NCBI GenBank assembly: GCA_023382655.1
Contig: JAHDWK010000035.1
Span: 1-64,000, forward strand
Source of the DNA: Anaerolineae bacterium
GTDB taxonomy: Bacteria; Chloroflexota; Anaerolineae; Promineifilales; Promineifilaceae
DNA: 64,000 bases
Reading direction: 5' to 3'
The notes under the pieces were generated by a model that worked only from the letters and a program-made list of their open reading frames with translations, was not told the origin of the DNA and did not search any database. Made by a program: the position numbers and the translations under genes. The stretch's first letter is position 1. Each line of letters opens with the position of its first letter. Shown here piece by piece: positions 24,764 through 33,867 of the stretch.

Positions 24764-26225
24764 ATGCCAGTAAAAACGGCAGGGCAAAGGTAAACGGGAC
24801 GCCGATGAGGTGCGTGGGCAGACTGGCTTCGTCCAACACATAATTGTGCAGGTGTCCATAGATGATGACGGAAAGTTGGGCGGTGAGCAAAAACCACAAG
24901 CCCACCCGCAGCCGGTAAGAAGTGAGGGACGGCCGTGTCTCTCTTGCCCCGTCTCCTTCATCCAGCAGCAGCCAGGGAAAAGGCCAGGCCGCATACCAGA
25001 TGCGGAAGGCGGGGGCGGTGAGCAAGTAGCCAAAAAAAATGTCGGCGGCAGCGCGCAGGGGGCTACGGCCGTGCCACGTACGCCACGCCACCCAGCCCGC
25101 CACCAGCAAAAAGACCAGCCGCCCCAGGTTGACGATCAGGTTGTACTGTTCCATCGTCAACGTGCCCCATTCGGGAATGAAGAGCAAAATCAACGTCACC
25201 GGCGAAAAGCCAGGGTAATTGGCCGCTTCCCGCGCCAGCCGGGCAACGAGCGAAAAGGGGGAACCAAAGGGGAGAAAGGTGAAGAAGGTGAGGAGCAGGG
25301 TGGTCACGGCCGTGACCACCAAAAATCTGCCCCTGCCCACCCCCACCGGCAAACTACGCCAGGCCGCCAGAAAAAAGAAGACCCACGGCAGCAGCGCAAT
25401 CGGTTTGGTCAACACGGCCAAAAACATGATGGCGATACCCACTGTCAAATACCCGCGCCGCACCACCAAATATCCTGACAGCAGCCACAACAGCATCAGC
25501 GCATCATTGTGCGCATCCACCACAAAAACCGAGAGCAAAGCCGGATTCCAGGCCCACAACAGCGTCAGCCCCATCCGGCGCACCGGTGGCGTGTCAGCTA
25601 ACAGCAGCCACAACAGCCAGCCACACAACAAAAAAGTAACTAACCCCACCAGCTTAAACAGCAGCAGGCCGGCGTACAAATCATTACCTGTCAGGCGGGC
25701 AATGGCGGCTGCGCCCATCTCCCACACCGGGCCATAGGGCGAGGTTTCGCCGGCCCACTCACCCGCCAGTGGCAGGAACGGGTCTTGGAGAAAGGTGTTC
25801 GGTGGCGTCAGGTAGGGGTTGGTGTCGTAGAAAGAGGTGATACGGCCGTGAATAAGATAACGAAACACATCGCTGGCATTGATGGGATAGGTGAACAACA
25901 GGGGCAGGCTAAAGAGAACGGCCGTGCCCAATAAGGCGCCCGACCGCAGCCGCAGTTTCCCCTGCTGCGTCAGCCGAAAAGCCAGCCAATACAGCCCATA
26001 CAAAACCACCAGCAGCAATCCATAGGCCGTCCCCGCCGCCAGCGACGGGGTAAAATCACGCACATCAGCCAGGGGAACCTGCCGGTAAAAAGGGGCCAGC
26101 GGGAACCAAAATGCCATCCACCCATAACCCGCCAGGCTGAGCAACACCAGCACGACCAGGGGAAGGTACTGGCTGCGGAAGGAGCGCCCGGATACCGGCG
26201 CGCGGAATCGGGTAAAAGGGGACAT
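24741..26225 (-). CDS. Polytopic GT-C-like (mannosyltransferase-type) membrane protein
   Basis: 494 residues with about 11-12 membrane helices. The first outer loop region has INASDVFRYLIHGRITSFYD and NPYLTPP followed by TSPYGPVWE, typical of GT-C enzymes of the GT87/MptA-like group that use polyprenyl-phosphate sugars. VVDAHNDALMLLWLLSGY is a further family-like motif. The sugar and acceptor are unknown. The start ATG 26225 has no Shine-Dalgarno; the upstream mRNA is a pyrimidine tract, and the gene follows the histidine kinase by 24 bp, so it may rely on translation coupled to that gene. The C-terminus QRKRSG is palindrome-coded. Confidence 0.75.
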   Translation of the reverse strand: MSPFTRFRAPVSGRSFRSQYLPLVVLVLLSLAGYGWMAFWFPLAPFYRQVPLADVRDFTPSLAAGTAYGLLLVVLYGLYWLAFRLTQQGKLRLRSGALLGTAVLFSLPLLFTYPINASDVFRYLIHGRITSFYDTNPYLTPPNTFLQDPFLPLAGEWAGETSPYGPVWEMGAAAIARLTGNDLYAGLLLFKLVGLVTFLLCGWLLWLLLADTPPVRRMGLTLLWAWNPALLSVFVVDAHNDALMLLWLLSGYLVVRRGYLTVGIAIMFLAVLTKPIALLPWVFFFLAAWRSLPVGVGRGRFLVVTAVTTLLLTFFTFLPFGSPFSLVARLAREAANYPGFSPVTLILLFIPEWGTLTMEQYNLIVNLGRLVFLLVAGWVAWRTWHGRSPLRAAADIFFGYLLTAPAFRIWYAAWPFPWLLLDEGDGARETRPSLTSYRLRVGLWFLLTAQLSVIIYGHLHNYVLDEASLPTHLIGVPFTFALPFLLAWQRKRSG

Positions 26226-26249
26226 AGGGAGAAGGAGAAAAAAGAGGGG

Positions 26250-27725
26250 TTAACGCATGGCCACACGACGGCCGTGTTTATCCAGGGGTACAACCAGGGT
26301 TATCGTGGTTCCCTGCCCCGGCGCCGACTCCAACTTCAAAGAGCCATCAATACGGTCGGCTCGTTCCCGCATATTGATCATGCCCAGGCTGCCCCGCGAA
26401 CTATAATCGGCGTTCACGTCCTGCACATCAAACCCTTTGCCGTTATCTTTGATCATCACTACAAACAGGTTGTCTTCCCGCCAAAAGCGCACCAAAATCT
26501 GTTCCGCCTCTGAGTATTTGCGGGCATTACCCAAAGCCTCTTCCACAATGGAAAAAACGACACTTTGTGCCGATTCGGAGAGCAAATCACCATGTTCGCC
26601 GCCGCTGAGTTTAATGTTCAGCCCATCACTTTCCCGCAGACGGGTGATGACCGTTTCCACGGCTGCCGTCAGGCCTTGTGTTTCCAGCACCAACGGCCGT
26701 AACGTAAACAACATGCCGCGAATATCCTTGCTGGTTTGTTTGGCAAGCTGCTCCACCTTTTCCAGTTCATTCAGCGCCGATTCCGGGTCTCTGGTCATCA
26801 ACGAACGAATAAAATTGATGCGCATGGCAATGGCCGCAATGCTCTGCGTCGGCCCATCATGCAAATCGCGGGCCAACTCTTTCCGCGCTTCTTCGTCAGC
26901 TTCAATGATGCGCTGCTTTTCCGCTTCCAGCCGTTGGTATAGCTGGGCATTTTGCAGGGCAATCACCGCCTGATCGGCCACCGCATCAAACAGGGCAAAC
27001 TGCTCCTGTTCAAATTTAACCGGCGTACTGGAACCAATCACCATCACCCCAAAAATCTGGTACCCGGCGCGCAAAGGAATACACACAGCTTGGGCGCAAT
27101 TCTGAAAAGCCATGAATTGGCGTAGTTCCGGATCCGTGCGCGGCGATTCAATTAAAACCATTTCTGCATTACTTAGCGCTTCCGCTATCGCCCCCTGCTG
27201 CCCCTTAATGGTTTTTCCATCGTCAATATTGGCAAAACGTCGGGTAGCCACAGGGACTAATTGACGGCCGTGATACAAAAAAACTGCCCCCACCAATGAA
27301 TTACGCGGCACACCCGCCTCTTCCATCGCCAGGCTGCACACCTCCATTGCCTCCTGCACCACCCGTTCAAAGCTCAACGTCGCCCGCATCACGGAGGCCA
27401 TAGATTGCAGCGACCTGGCCCGATTGGTGGCTGCTCGTAATTGTTGTAATTCGTTATCTATGCTTTTACCGGCCAGGTCACGCACCCGGCTGTCGGCGCT
27501 ATCAATGAGCAGATAAATAACGCCGCCCACCAGCAGCAGCACCAACACTGCCACCACCAGGCCGGGAATCCAGTTTGTTGGTGCTAGATTAAAAACATAC
27601 AAATAAAGGAGGATATACACGCTAACAAGCAGCAACAGGGCAACCCCCGCTGCCACTAAAGTTAGTGTGTTCAGGCGCTTGAACTCATTGTGAATCTTGG
27701 CCAGGAGTTTCTTGGTCATGCGCAT
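26250..27725 (-). CDS. GAF-domain histidine kinase of the NarX/HisKA_3 type
   Basis: About 491 residues from ATG 27725 (or ATG 27719). Two membrane helices near the N-terminus (about 15-75), a GAF domain (about 105-265), then the HisKA_3 motif ELARDLHDGPTQSIAAIAMR with its phospho-acceptor His, and a HATPase domain (EALGNARKYSEAEQ, DNGKGFD, GSLGMINMRERA, GQGTTI). This kinase class signals to NarL/LuxR-type regulators; none is adjacent, but one lies at 43951-44583. It precedes the GT-C gene by 24 bp on the same strand, probably as one transcript. Confidence 0.92.
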   Translation of the reverse strand: MRMTKKLLAKIHNEFKRLNTLTLVAAGVALLLLVSVYILLYLYVFNLAPTNWIPGLVVAVLVLLLVGGVIYLLIDSADSRVRDLAGKSIDNELQQLRAATNRARSLQSMASVMRATLSFERVVQEAMEVCSLAMEEAGVPRNSLVGAVFLYHGRQLVPVATRRFANIDDGKTIKGQQGAIAEALSNAEMVLIESPRTDPELRQFMAFQNCAQAVCIPLRAGYQIFGVMVIGSSTPVKFEQEQFALFDAVADQAVIALQNAQLYQRLEAEKQRIIEADEEARKELARDLHDGPTQSIAAIAMRINFIRSLMTRDPESALNELEKVEQLAKQTSKDIRGMLFTLRPLVLETQGLTAAVETVITRLRESDGLNIKLSGGEHGDLLSESAQSVVFSIVEEALGNARKYSEAEQILVRFWREDNLFVVMIKDNGKGFDVQDVNADYSSRGSLGMINMRERADRIDGSLKLESAPGQGTTITLVVPLDKHGRRVAMR

Positions 27726-27861
27726 CTGCTCGTGACAATTCAACGAGACTATTAGCTTACCTGCTCAAATTATAAACAAACGATTTAGGATACAACAAAA
27801 AGATGTAAGATGCGCCCCCATAATAGTACATATTAACCACTGCTCTTAACCTGAATCTTAA

Positions 27862-27906
27862 GGATTGGTAGAGATTGGAGATTAGAGATTCCACATTTCC
27901 AATCTC
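27862..27906. repeat. Short fold-back repeat after the psuG stop codon
   Basis: Variants of AGATTGG and AGATTAG are followed by CCACATTTCCAATCTC, a weak fold-back of the array type seen at other gene ends. It abuts the psuG stop codon. Confidence 0.5.
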
Positions 27907-28822
27907 ATTTTGCCAGATGGCTTAAAGCAACGGCAATTTCACCCGCTATCTGCGCATTGTGGCGCAATAAAGCGGTGTTGGCGCGCAGACTACGGCCGTC
28001 CGTCAATTCCACCACCCGCCGCAGCAGCCAGGGTGTAGAGGCTGGACCATGTATGCCTTGTTGGTCTGCTTCCTGGGTGGCCTGGGCAATGGCCGCTTCC
28101 ACTTCATCCGGATCACAGGCGTCGGCTTCAGGCGGCGGGACTGTTACCAGCAAGCCATTTTGCAGCCCCAAATTGCACCGGGCCCCGATGATTTCCGCTA
28201 CCTCTTGGGGGGTTTGCACATGGGCATCCACCGGCAGCCCACTGCGCCGGGCAAAAAAGGCGGGCATCTCATCGGTCTGGTAGCCGACCACAGGGACGCC
28301 CTGTGTTTCCAGCACTTCGCGGGTGGCGGGCAGGTCCAGGATGGATTTAGCGCCGCTGCACACTACGGTCACGGCCGTGCGCCCCAGTTCCAGCAGATCA
28401 GCACTGACATCAAACGGATGGCCGCGATGTACACCGCCAATGCCGCCGGTGGCAAACAGCTCAATCCCGGCCATGTGAGCCACGATCATCGTGCCCGCCA
28501 CCGTCGTCGCCCCATTTTCGCGGCGGGCCACTGCCAGGGGAAGATCACGGCGGCTGCATTTGCGCACGGCCGTACCCGCCAACTGCCCTAACTGCTCAAT
28601 CTCGGCGCCGGTCAAGCCAACATGAATCACACCCTGCAAAATGGCAATGGTAGCGGGGATAGCGCCGCCGGTACGCACGGCCGTTTCCATGTTGACGGCC
28701 GTTTGTACATTATCCGGGTACGGCAGTCCATGCGTAATCAGCGTGCTTTCCAACGCCACCACCGGCTGCCCTACCGCCAACGCCTCTCTGACTTCTGGGT
28801 GAATATGGATGTGCCTCATCAT
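27905..28822 (-). CDS. psuG: Pseudouridine-5'-phosphate glycosidase
   Basis: About 305 residues from ATG 28822 (MMRHIHIHPEV). The family motifs are clear: VALESTLITHGLPYPDN (about 22-38), TVAGTMIVAHMAGI, FATGGIGGVHRG, DVSADL and the lysine motif CSGAKSILDLPATRE that holds the Schiff-base residue. The enzyme splits pseudouridine 5'-phosphate into uracil and ribose 5-phosphate. The usual partner kinase PsuK is not visible in the window. The start has no strong ribosome site; the ATG pair at 28822/28819 is the first before the conserved part. Confidence 0.93.
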   Translation of the reverse strand: MMRHIHIHPEVREALAVGQPVVALESTLITHGLPYPDNVQTAVNMETAVRTGGAIPATIAILQGVIHVGLTGAEIEQLGQLAGTAVRKCSRRDLPLAVARRENGATTVAGTMIVAHMAGIELFATGGIGGVHRGHPFDVSADLLELGRTAVTVVCSGAKSILDLPATREVLETQGVPVVGYQTDEMPAFFARRSGLPVDAHVQTPQEVAEIIGARCNLGLQNGLLVTVPPPEADACDPDEVEAAIAQATQEADQQGIHGPASTPWLLRRVVELTDGRSLRANTALLRHNAQIAGEIAVALSHLAK

Positions 28823-28990
28823 AGCGCCAATGATGACCCAAACAGCCACACCCGGCAACCTTCTCGACGCCGTTCACGTCGCCCTCATTTTCTGGTCCGG
28901 CTAATCTATTACAATGTCCGAATGCAGCCCACACAATGGACACAATAAAATCACCCCTTTTACCCGATTCATAATAAAGGAGACAGTTAC

Positions 28991-30442
28991 ATGAAAAGCA
29001 AATGGTTTCTGGCGGCAATTAGCGTGGTCATGGGATTGCTAACGGCCGTGTTCTTTATTGTTTTCGCTCAGCCGAAGGAAGTGGCTCATAGTCAGGATGC
29101 GCCAACGGCCGTTAATCTGGCCCCCGTTGGTTCTGGTTTCACCTACCAGGGACACCTTTCCGATGGCGGCGCTGCTGCTAACGGCGCTTATGAGTTTCAG
29201 TTCCAGTTATTTGATGAAGCTGTAGGCGGCGTACAGGTAGGTAGTACCATTGTGGTAGACCCGGTGGTTGTCACCACTGGCCTTTTTAATGTGGAACTAG
29301 ATTTTGGGACGGGCGTGTTTGGCGGTGGTGGACGCTGGCTGGAAATAGGTGTGCGGCCAGATGGTAGCGGCGACCCTTACACCATCTTGAGTCCACGCCA
29401 AAAATTGACGCCGGCTCCTTACGCGCTGGCAATGCCTAATGTCTACACCGACGAGGGCGATAATTTCGTGGGCATCGGCCGTGATTTCCCCATCTCTGGC
29501 AATGAAGTGTTTGGCGTCCGATACATGGGTAATGCCAATGAGTATGGCGGCATGTACGTAGAGACCGCCCACGCCCAGGGCTGGCCTTTCTATGGTTACG
29601 CCACGAATGGTTCTTTCCGCGCCTGGACGTATTACAACGGCGCGAGTGGCGACTGGTATTTATACAACGCCGGCATTCGTCTCGCTGTACCCAACGAAGG
29701 TGGTTTGCGCATTGGCCCCAGCGCCGATTACAGTCTGGTAATCAGTAATACCACCGGCAGCGACGGTGTGCGCATTTACGATACTGGGGACGATGGTATT
29801 CAAATAGGCAGTGACCCGGACTATCCTAATTACGGTGTATACGTGCCCAGCCCGGGTGTCTCCGGCTATGGTCTGTGGCCCAACACAGCCAATGCGTCTG
29901 GTGAATGGGCGCTTTTCACCGTAGATAACATTGAGGCGGGAAACGTATTAGCCAACGCGTATTCTCTGGTAGCTAAGGTAGATGGCTCTGATTCTCTGGC
30001 GCCTGGCATGGTGGTGGCCGTAACCGGCATTACCGACCCGATTCCCGGCAGCACCGACAATTTACCCCTGGTGCGCCTGGCAAACGACACAGAATTCACC
30101 GGCGTCATTGGTGTGGTGTCCAGCCGCATGGTCTGGGAAGCAGCGCCCGGCAAAGAGGCCGAGGGTGAGATGTCTATGCACAGCGTAGAGGGGCCGGCAC
30201 AGCCGGGTGACTATGTTTCCCTGGTTGTTTTAGGCGTAACCGAAGTAATAGTTGATCCCCAGGCAGCCATTCAGCCTGGTGATAGGCTGACCGCTTCGGC
30301 CACACCCGGTCTGGCGCGACCTTTGCAGACACGCACTGTGGAAGGCATGACCGTGACGGAAGGAGCGCCTGTGATCGGCATTGCCCTGGCGGCGCCAGTG
30401 GCGGGACGGGAAACGATTCCGGTCTTTGTGACCCTGCGATAG
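28991..30442 (+). CDS. Secreted beta-rich protein of unknown function
   Basis: 483 residues with a signal peptide or N-terminal anchor (about 5-27). The N-terminal domain has GSGFTYQGHLSDGGAAANG then YEFQFQLFDEAVGG and ends at SPRQKLTPAPYALAMPN, a pattern I know from many environmental bacterial surface proteins with tail-fibre-like N-terminal modules. The middle (about 155-310) is glycine- and tyrosine-rich beta repeat. The C-terminal part (from about 330) has GDYVSLVVLGVTEV and resembles a small beta-barrel. No enzyme motif is visible. The start is firm: AAAGGAG lies 9 bp before ATG 28991. The next small secreted gene follows after 11 bp. Confidence 0.75.
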   Translation: MKSKWFLAAISVVMGLLTAVFFIVFAQPKEVAHSQDAPTAVNLAPVGSGFTYQGHLSDGGAAANGAYEFQFQLFDEAVGGVQVGSTIVVDPVVVTTGLFNVELDFGTGVFGGGGRWLEIGVRPDGSGDPYTILSPRQKLTPAPYALAMPNVYTDEGDNFVGIGRDFPISGNEVFGVRYMGNANEYGGMYVETAHAQGWPFYGYATNGSFRAWTYYNGASGDWYLYNAGIRLAVPNEGGLRIGPSADYSLVISNTTGSDGVRIYDTGDDGIQIGSDPDYPNYGVYVPSPGVSGYGLWPNTANASGEWALFTVDNIEAGNVLANAYSLVAKVDGSDSLAPGMVVAVTGITDPIPGSTDNLPLVRLANDTEFTGVIGVVSSRMVWEAAPGKEAEGEMSMHSVEGPAQPGDYVSLVVLGVTEVIVDPQAAIQPGDRLTASATPGLARPLQTRTVEGMTVTEGAPVIGIALAAPVAGRETIPVFVTLR

Positions 30443-30453
30443 GAGGTAATCTC

Positions 30454-30735
30454 ATGCGAAACAAGTTGCTCTTCCTCCTGGCATTGGCCGTGTGCCTGAT
30501 CGCTGGCCCGGTGATTTTGGCAGCGCCTGATGGTGGTCTGGCTATCACCTGGTGGACGGTAGATGGCGGCGGGGGCCGTAGCACCGGTGGCCCGTATGTG
30601 CTGACGGGCACGGCTGGGCAGCCTGATGTCTATGCCAACGATTGTGGCCGTTATTTTTTGGTGACGGGCTTTTGGACGCCACCGACGGGTTTAACCGGGA
30701 GTTGTGAAATTTTCTTGCCGACTGTGGTGAAATAA
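30454..30735 (+). CDS. Small secreted protein with FLPTVVK C-terminus
   Basis: 93 residues. A signal peptide (about 1-23, ending PVILAA) precedes a short beta-type core with ITWWTVDGGGGRSTGGPYVL, then GTAGQPD and FLVTGFW, a repeat unit I associate with secreted proteins of Chloroflexota. The C-terminus FLPTVVK resembles the short (F/Y)LP.(V/I)(K/R) tails seen on many secreted proteins of that phylum, perhaps a sorting signal. AGGAGG lies 7 bp before the ATG, and the gene is 11 bp after the larger secreted protein, so the two form an operon. Confidence 0.75.
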   Translation: MRNKLLFLLALAVCLIAGPVILAAPDGGLAITWWTVDGGGGRSTGGPYVLTGTAGQPDVYANDCGRYFLVTGFWTPPTGLTGSCEIFLPTVVK

Positions 30736-30742
30736 GAGATAC

Positions 30743-30787
30743 GGCCGTGAGCGGTACATAAAATATGGGCCTGGCTCACGGCCTTTC
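30743..30787 (+). terminator. Hairpin after the small secreted gene
   Basis: GGCCGTGAGC (30743-30752) pairs with GCTCACGGCC (30774-30783), and TTTC follows. The stem uses an ACGGCCGT site. It is probably the terminator of the two-gene secreted-protein operon. Confidence 0.5.
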
Positions 30788-30904
30788 TCGCCCCTTCTCA
30801 CCATCTGTTAACCCCGCTATCTACTGTGTACAACAAATGAGACGGCCGTTTCAGGTAACGTGCCCGATGTTTTCCCCTTCCCCGATGCCTACACTGTGCC
30901 CATT

Positions 30905-31834
30905 ATGGACGAAATGACAGAAACCCGTGCTCAGGCCCTGCAACGTTTTGGCAGAGCCAGGCGACAGGCCACCATAGACCTGGTAACAGCCCGGTTGACC
31001 GGGCGTGATACCCGCCTGCTGCCTTTTGACGCCATTCGCAGTGAACTGCGTTGGCAGAATCCACTGTATCGGGGGGTGCAAGAAATTTCGGTCACGGCCG
31101 TTGTCGGCAGTGTAGGACGCTATCGTGAATTTAATCGCCAATTTTTGCCGCTTTCGGACAGCTTACGCGAACGGTGGGCCCAGGTAGATGCCCTGGCAGC
31201 TACCGCCGGCTGGCCGCCCATTGAAGTCTACCAGATGGGTAATGTGTACTTTGTGCGCGATGGCAACCACCGTGTGTCGGTGGCACGCCACCTGCAAATT
31301 CCCACCATTGAAGCGCACGTGTGGGAATACGCGGAAGAGATCGAAATAGACCCCGACAGTGACCTGGACCAGATATTCATCCAGCTCGGCAAACGCACCT
31401 TTATGCAGAAGACGGGGCTGGATATTCTCATTCCCGACCACACCATCTGTTTCACTTCGCCGGGGCGTTACACCGAACTGCTGATGCAAATTCAGGAGCT
31501 ACGCCAGACGTTGGCGGCAATTGATGGCGAAGAAATGCCCTATCTTGAAGCGGTAGCTGCCTGGTATGAGATGGACTATTTGCCCACCGTGCAAATTATT
31601 CACGATTCTAACCTCCTGGCTGACTTTCCCGGTCGCACCGAAGCCGACCTGTTTGTCTGGCTCTCCAAATATCGCAGCGGCCTGGGAGATGAATTTGCGG
31701 AATATGATAATCTGGCCGACCTGGCGCAGTTATTGGCCGAACGTTACCGGGAAGGGGGCCTGAACCGCCTCACCCGCCAGATGCGCCGCCTGTTAGGTAG
31801 TGGCGAACTGCCGCCCCTTGTTGAGATTGAGTAA
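30905..31834 (+). CDS. ParB-like domain protein, function unknown
   Basis: About 309 residues from ATG 30905 (MDEMTETRAQAL); a GTG at 30860 would extend it. The centre has PIEVYQMGNVYFVRDGNHRV followed by SVARHLQ, a ParB/sulfiredoxin-type N-terminal fold with the DGNHR loop, as in DUF4032-like proteins. No helix-turn-helix or nuclease motif is obvious. The C-terminal half is helical (LAQLLAERYREGGLNRLTRQ). I cannot name the partner or the pathway. The stop codon TAA is the first word of a fold-back octamer array. Confidence 0.65.
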   Translation: MDEMTETRAQALQRFGRARRQATIDLVTARLTGRDTRLLPFDAIRSELRWQNPLYRGVQEISVTAVVGSVGRYREFNRQFLPLSDSLRERWAQVDALAATAGWPPIEVYQMGNVYFVRDGNHRVSVARHLQIPTIEAHVWEYAEEIEIDPDSDLDQIFIQLGKRTFMQKTGLDILIPDHTICFTSPGRYTELLMQIQELRQTLAAIDGEEMPYLEAVAAWYEMDYLPTVQIIHDSNLLADFPGRTEADLFVWLSKYRSGLGDEFAEYDNLADLAQLLAERYREGGLNRLTRQMRRLLGSGELPPLVEIE

Positions 31835-31892
31835 TTGAGTGATTGGGTAATTTGCTCCTTCAATTACCTTCATTACCGAATTACCCAATTAC
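31826..31892. repeat. Fold-back octamer array after the ParB-like gene
   Basis: Variants of GTAATTGA/GTGATTGG (31829-31851) are followed by CAATTACC, CATTACCG and AATTACCC words. The TAA stop at 31832-31834 is part of the first repeat word. Confidence 0.8.
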
Positions 31893-31909
31893 CTCTTTCT
31901 AAGCCCCAG

Positions 31910-31975
31910 TTGTCAACATAAGATGCTTGTGTCATAATTTTGTTGTGATGGCACAACAGAAGTTAACTTCTGTTG
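31910..31975 (+). promoter_or_regulatory. Promoter and palindromic operator of the PpiC lipoprotein gene
   Basis: TTGTCA (31910-31915) and CATAAT (31933-31938) are 17 bp apart, a good sigma-70 promoter. A perfect 22-bp palindrome, core AACAGAAGTTAACTTCTGTT (31955-31974), starts at the expected transcription start and ends 13 bp before ATG 31989. It could bind a repressor or form a 5' mRNA hairpin. Confidence 0.6.
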
Positions 31976-31988
31976 GTCAACCAACTTT

Positions 31989-32981
31989 ATGAAGAACACG
32001 CTACTTTTTTATGGGGCTATCGTGCTGCTGGCAGTTTTACTGGCTGCCTGCCGGGACGCAGAGCAGGTACCAACTCCGGTACCTGCCATCACGTTATCGG
32101 ACAGCACAGAGGGCACGGCCGTTTCCACCAACCCGGAAACAAATGGCGCCGCCAACACCCCAACTGTGCTCCCCACGGACACGGCCGTGCCTCCTACCCC
32201 CACCCCCACCGAACCATTGGCCGCGCGCGTCAATGGGCAGCCGGTTTACCTGGCTGCTTTTGAACGAGAACTGGCCCGATATGAGCAGGGGGCGGCCCAA
32301 TTAGGCGCGCCACCAGAAGGTGATTACCAGGATGTGGTGTTGAATGCACTCATTGAGCAGGCGCTCATTGAGCAGGCAGCCACGGCCCAGGGTATCACCG
32401 TCACCCCAGAGCAGGTGGCACAGGAAATAGCCAGCCTGCGCGGCGAAGGGGATTTTGACAACTGGCTGGCAACCAACCTCTACACAGAGGAAGAATTTCA
32501 GGAGGCAGTTCGCCAGGGGTTGTTGGCGGAGCAGATGATTGCGGCGGCGACCGCCCATGTGCCGCAAACGGCTGAACAGGTACATACCCGCTACATTCAT
32601 ATCAACGACATCAACCAGGCTAATGAACTACTGCTGCGCGCTCAGGGTGGGGATGATTTTGCCTTTTTAGCCGACCAGTTTTCACTCGAACCGGGCAATG
32701 GTGGTGATATGGGCTGGTTTGCGCACGGCGCATTAACCATCCCGGAACTGGAAGAGCCAGCCTTTGCCCTGCAAAATCCAGGCGACCTGACGGCCGTTCT
32801 CCCCATTACCGGCAGCGATGGCGTAACCACCTATTACATTTTGCAGTTGGTAGAGCGAGATGCGGCACGGCCATTGACCACCGATATGCGTGCCCAATTG
32901 TTGCAAGCAGCCCTGGCCGAATGGTTGGCCGGATTATGGGAAAACGCCACCATTGAACGATTGGTAGACACAGGGTCATAA
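31989..32981 (+). CDS. PpiC/SurA-type peptidyl-prolyl isomerase lipoprotein
   Basis: 330 residues. A lipoprotein signal with lipobox LLAAC (Cys near 21) is followed by a Thr/Pro-rich linker (VPPTPTPTEPLA). A SurA-like chaperone region comes next (about 75-190, starting ARVNGQPVYLAAFERELARY), then a parvulin domain (about 195-300) with HTRYIHIND, FAFLADQFSLEPGNGGDMGW and YYILQLVE. It should assist folding of exported proteins on the outer face of the membrane. The next gene begins 3 bp after its stop, so the two are co-transcribed. Confidence 0.9.
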   Translation: MKNTLLFYGAIVLLAVLLAACRDAEQVPTPVPAITLSDSTEGTAVSTNPETNGAANTPTVLPTDTAVPPTPTPTEPLAARVNGQPVYLAAFERELARYEQGAAQLGAPPEGDYQDVVLNALIEQALIEQAATAQGITVTPEQVAQEIASLRGEGDFDNWLATNLYTEEEFQEAVRQGLLAEQMIAAATAHVPQTAEQVHTRYIHINDINQANELLLRAQGGDDFAFLADQFSLEPGNGGDMGWFAHGALTIPELEEPAFALQNPGDLTAVLPITGSDGVTTYYILQLVERDAARPLTTDMRAQLLQAALAEWLAGLWENATIERLVDTGS

Positions 32982-32984
32982 ACA

Positions 32985-33827
32985 ATGACACGTCGCAAAC
33001 AACAGCCTAAACAAAGTGGATGTTTGGGAAGTCTGGCCAATGTGGTCGCGGCCTTATTGCTGCTGTTAGCGCTGTGTTTAGGTGCAGTCGTTTGTTATGT
33101 GTTGACGGTACCTGGCGCGGATTCCGTTTACAGCAATATCCTGCAATTCATTTCCCCGTCGGTGGAAGATATTGATGTAACCCAAATTGAGGCTAGACCG
33201 GGCCAGCCTACGTTGGCGCCGGTAGCCCAACTCCCCACACTCACACCCACGCCTGAAGTTGCCACGTTGGCCCCTACCTGGACGCCCATCCCGGAAGAAC
33301 CGAGTGTGACGCCTATTGTGTTTGTCACGGTACGGCCGTCTGTTACCCCTTCTATTGTGCCCACACTGCCGTCACGCACACCCACGCCTACCCATACACC
33401 CACGCCCACGGATACGCCCACGGCCAGCCCACCTGGTCCCAGCCCCACGCCCAGCCCCACACGGGCACAATACCTCTTCACCCGCTCCGATGACAGCCCG
33501 CGTTATCTGGAAAATCGAGCCGCTGGCTGTCGCTGGCTGGGCATTGCCGGGGTGGTGCTAGACTTGAACCGGCGACCGGTAGCACCAGGCAGCTATCTGG
33601 TACATATCTGGGATAGCGGCGTTGACCAACGGGTGGCTGTGGGCAGCGCGCCCGTTTATGGGCCTTCTGGTTGGGAATTGTTTTTGTTTGATTCTCCCAC
33701 CGTGCGTGACTACAACGTGCAGTTAGAATCCCCCAATGGCACCGTCGTGTCACAGGTGTATCGGGTGCAAACACGGGCTACCTGCACCGAAAACCTGCTC
33801 CAGCTTGATTTTGTGCAGAACCATTGA
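32985..33827 (+). CDS. Membrane-anchored protein with Pro/Thr-rich linker, function unknown
   Basis: 280 residues: a basic N-terminus, one membrane helix (about 20-43), a long Pro/Thr/Ser linker (about 70-162, with repeats of PTPT type) and a C-terminal beta domain (about 165-280) with AAGCRWLGIAGVVLDLNRRP, SYLVHIWDSG and WELFLFD. The cysteines near 182 and 268 could form a disulfide. I do not recognise the domain as an enzyme. The linker suggests that the domain is held away from the membrane. It is coupled to the isomerase gene and may be one of its clients. Confidence 0.75.
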   Translation: MTRRKQQPKQSGCLGSLANVVAALLLLLALCLGAVVCYVLTVPGADSVYSNILQFISPSVEDIDVTQIEARPGQPTLAPVAQLPTLTPTPEVATLAPTWTPIPEEPSVTPIVFVTVRPSVTPSIVPTLPSRTPTPTHTPTPTDTPTASPPGPSPTPSPTRAQYLFTRSDDSPRYLENRAAGCRWLGIAGVVLDLNRRPVAPGSYLVHIWDSGVDQRVAVGSAPVYGPSGWELFLFDSPTVRDYNVQLESPNGTVVSQVYRVQTRATCTENLLQLDFVQNH

Positions 33828-33867
33828 GATAAGGCAGATAAGGCAGTGCCTGGCACTTGAACCCCAC

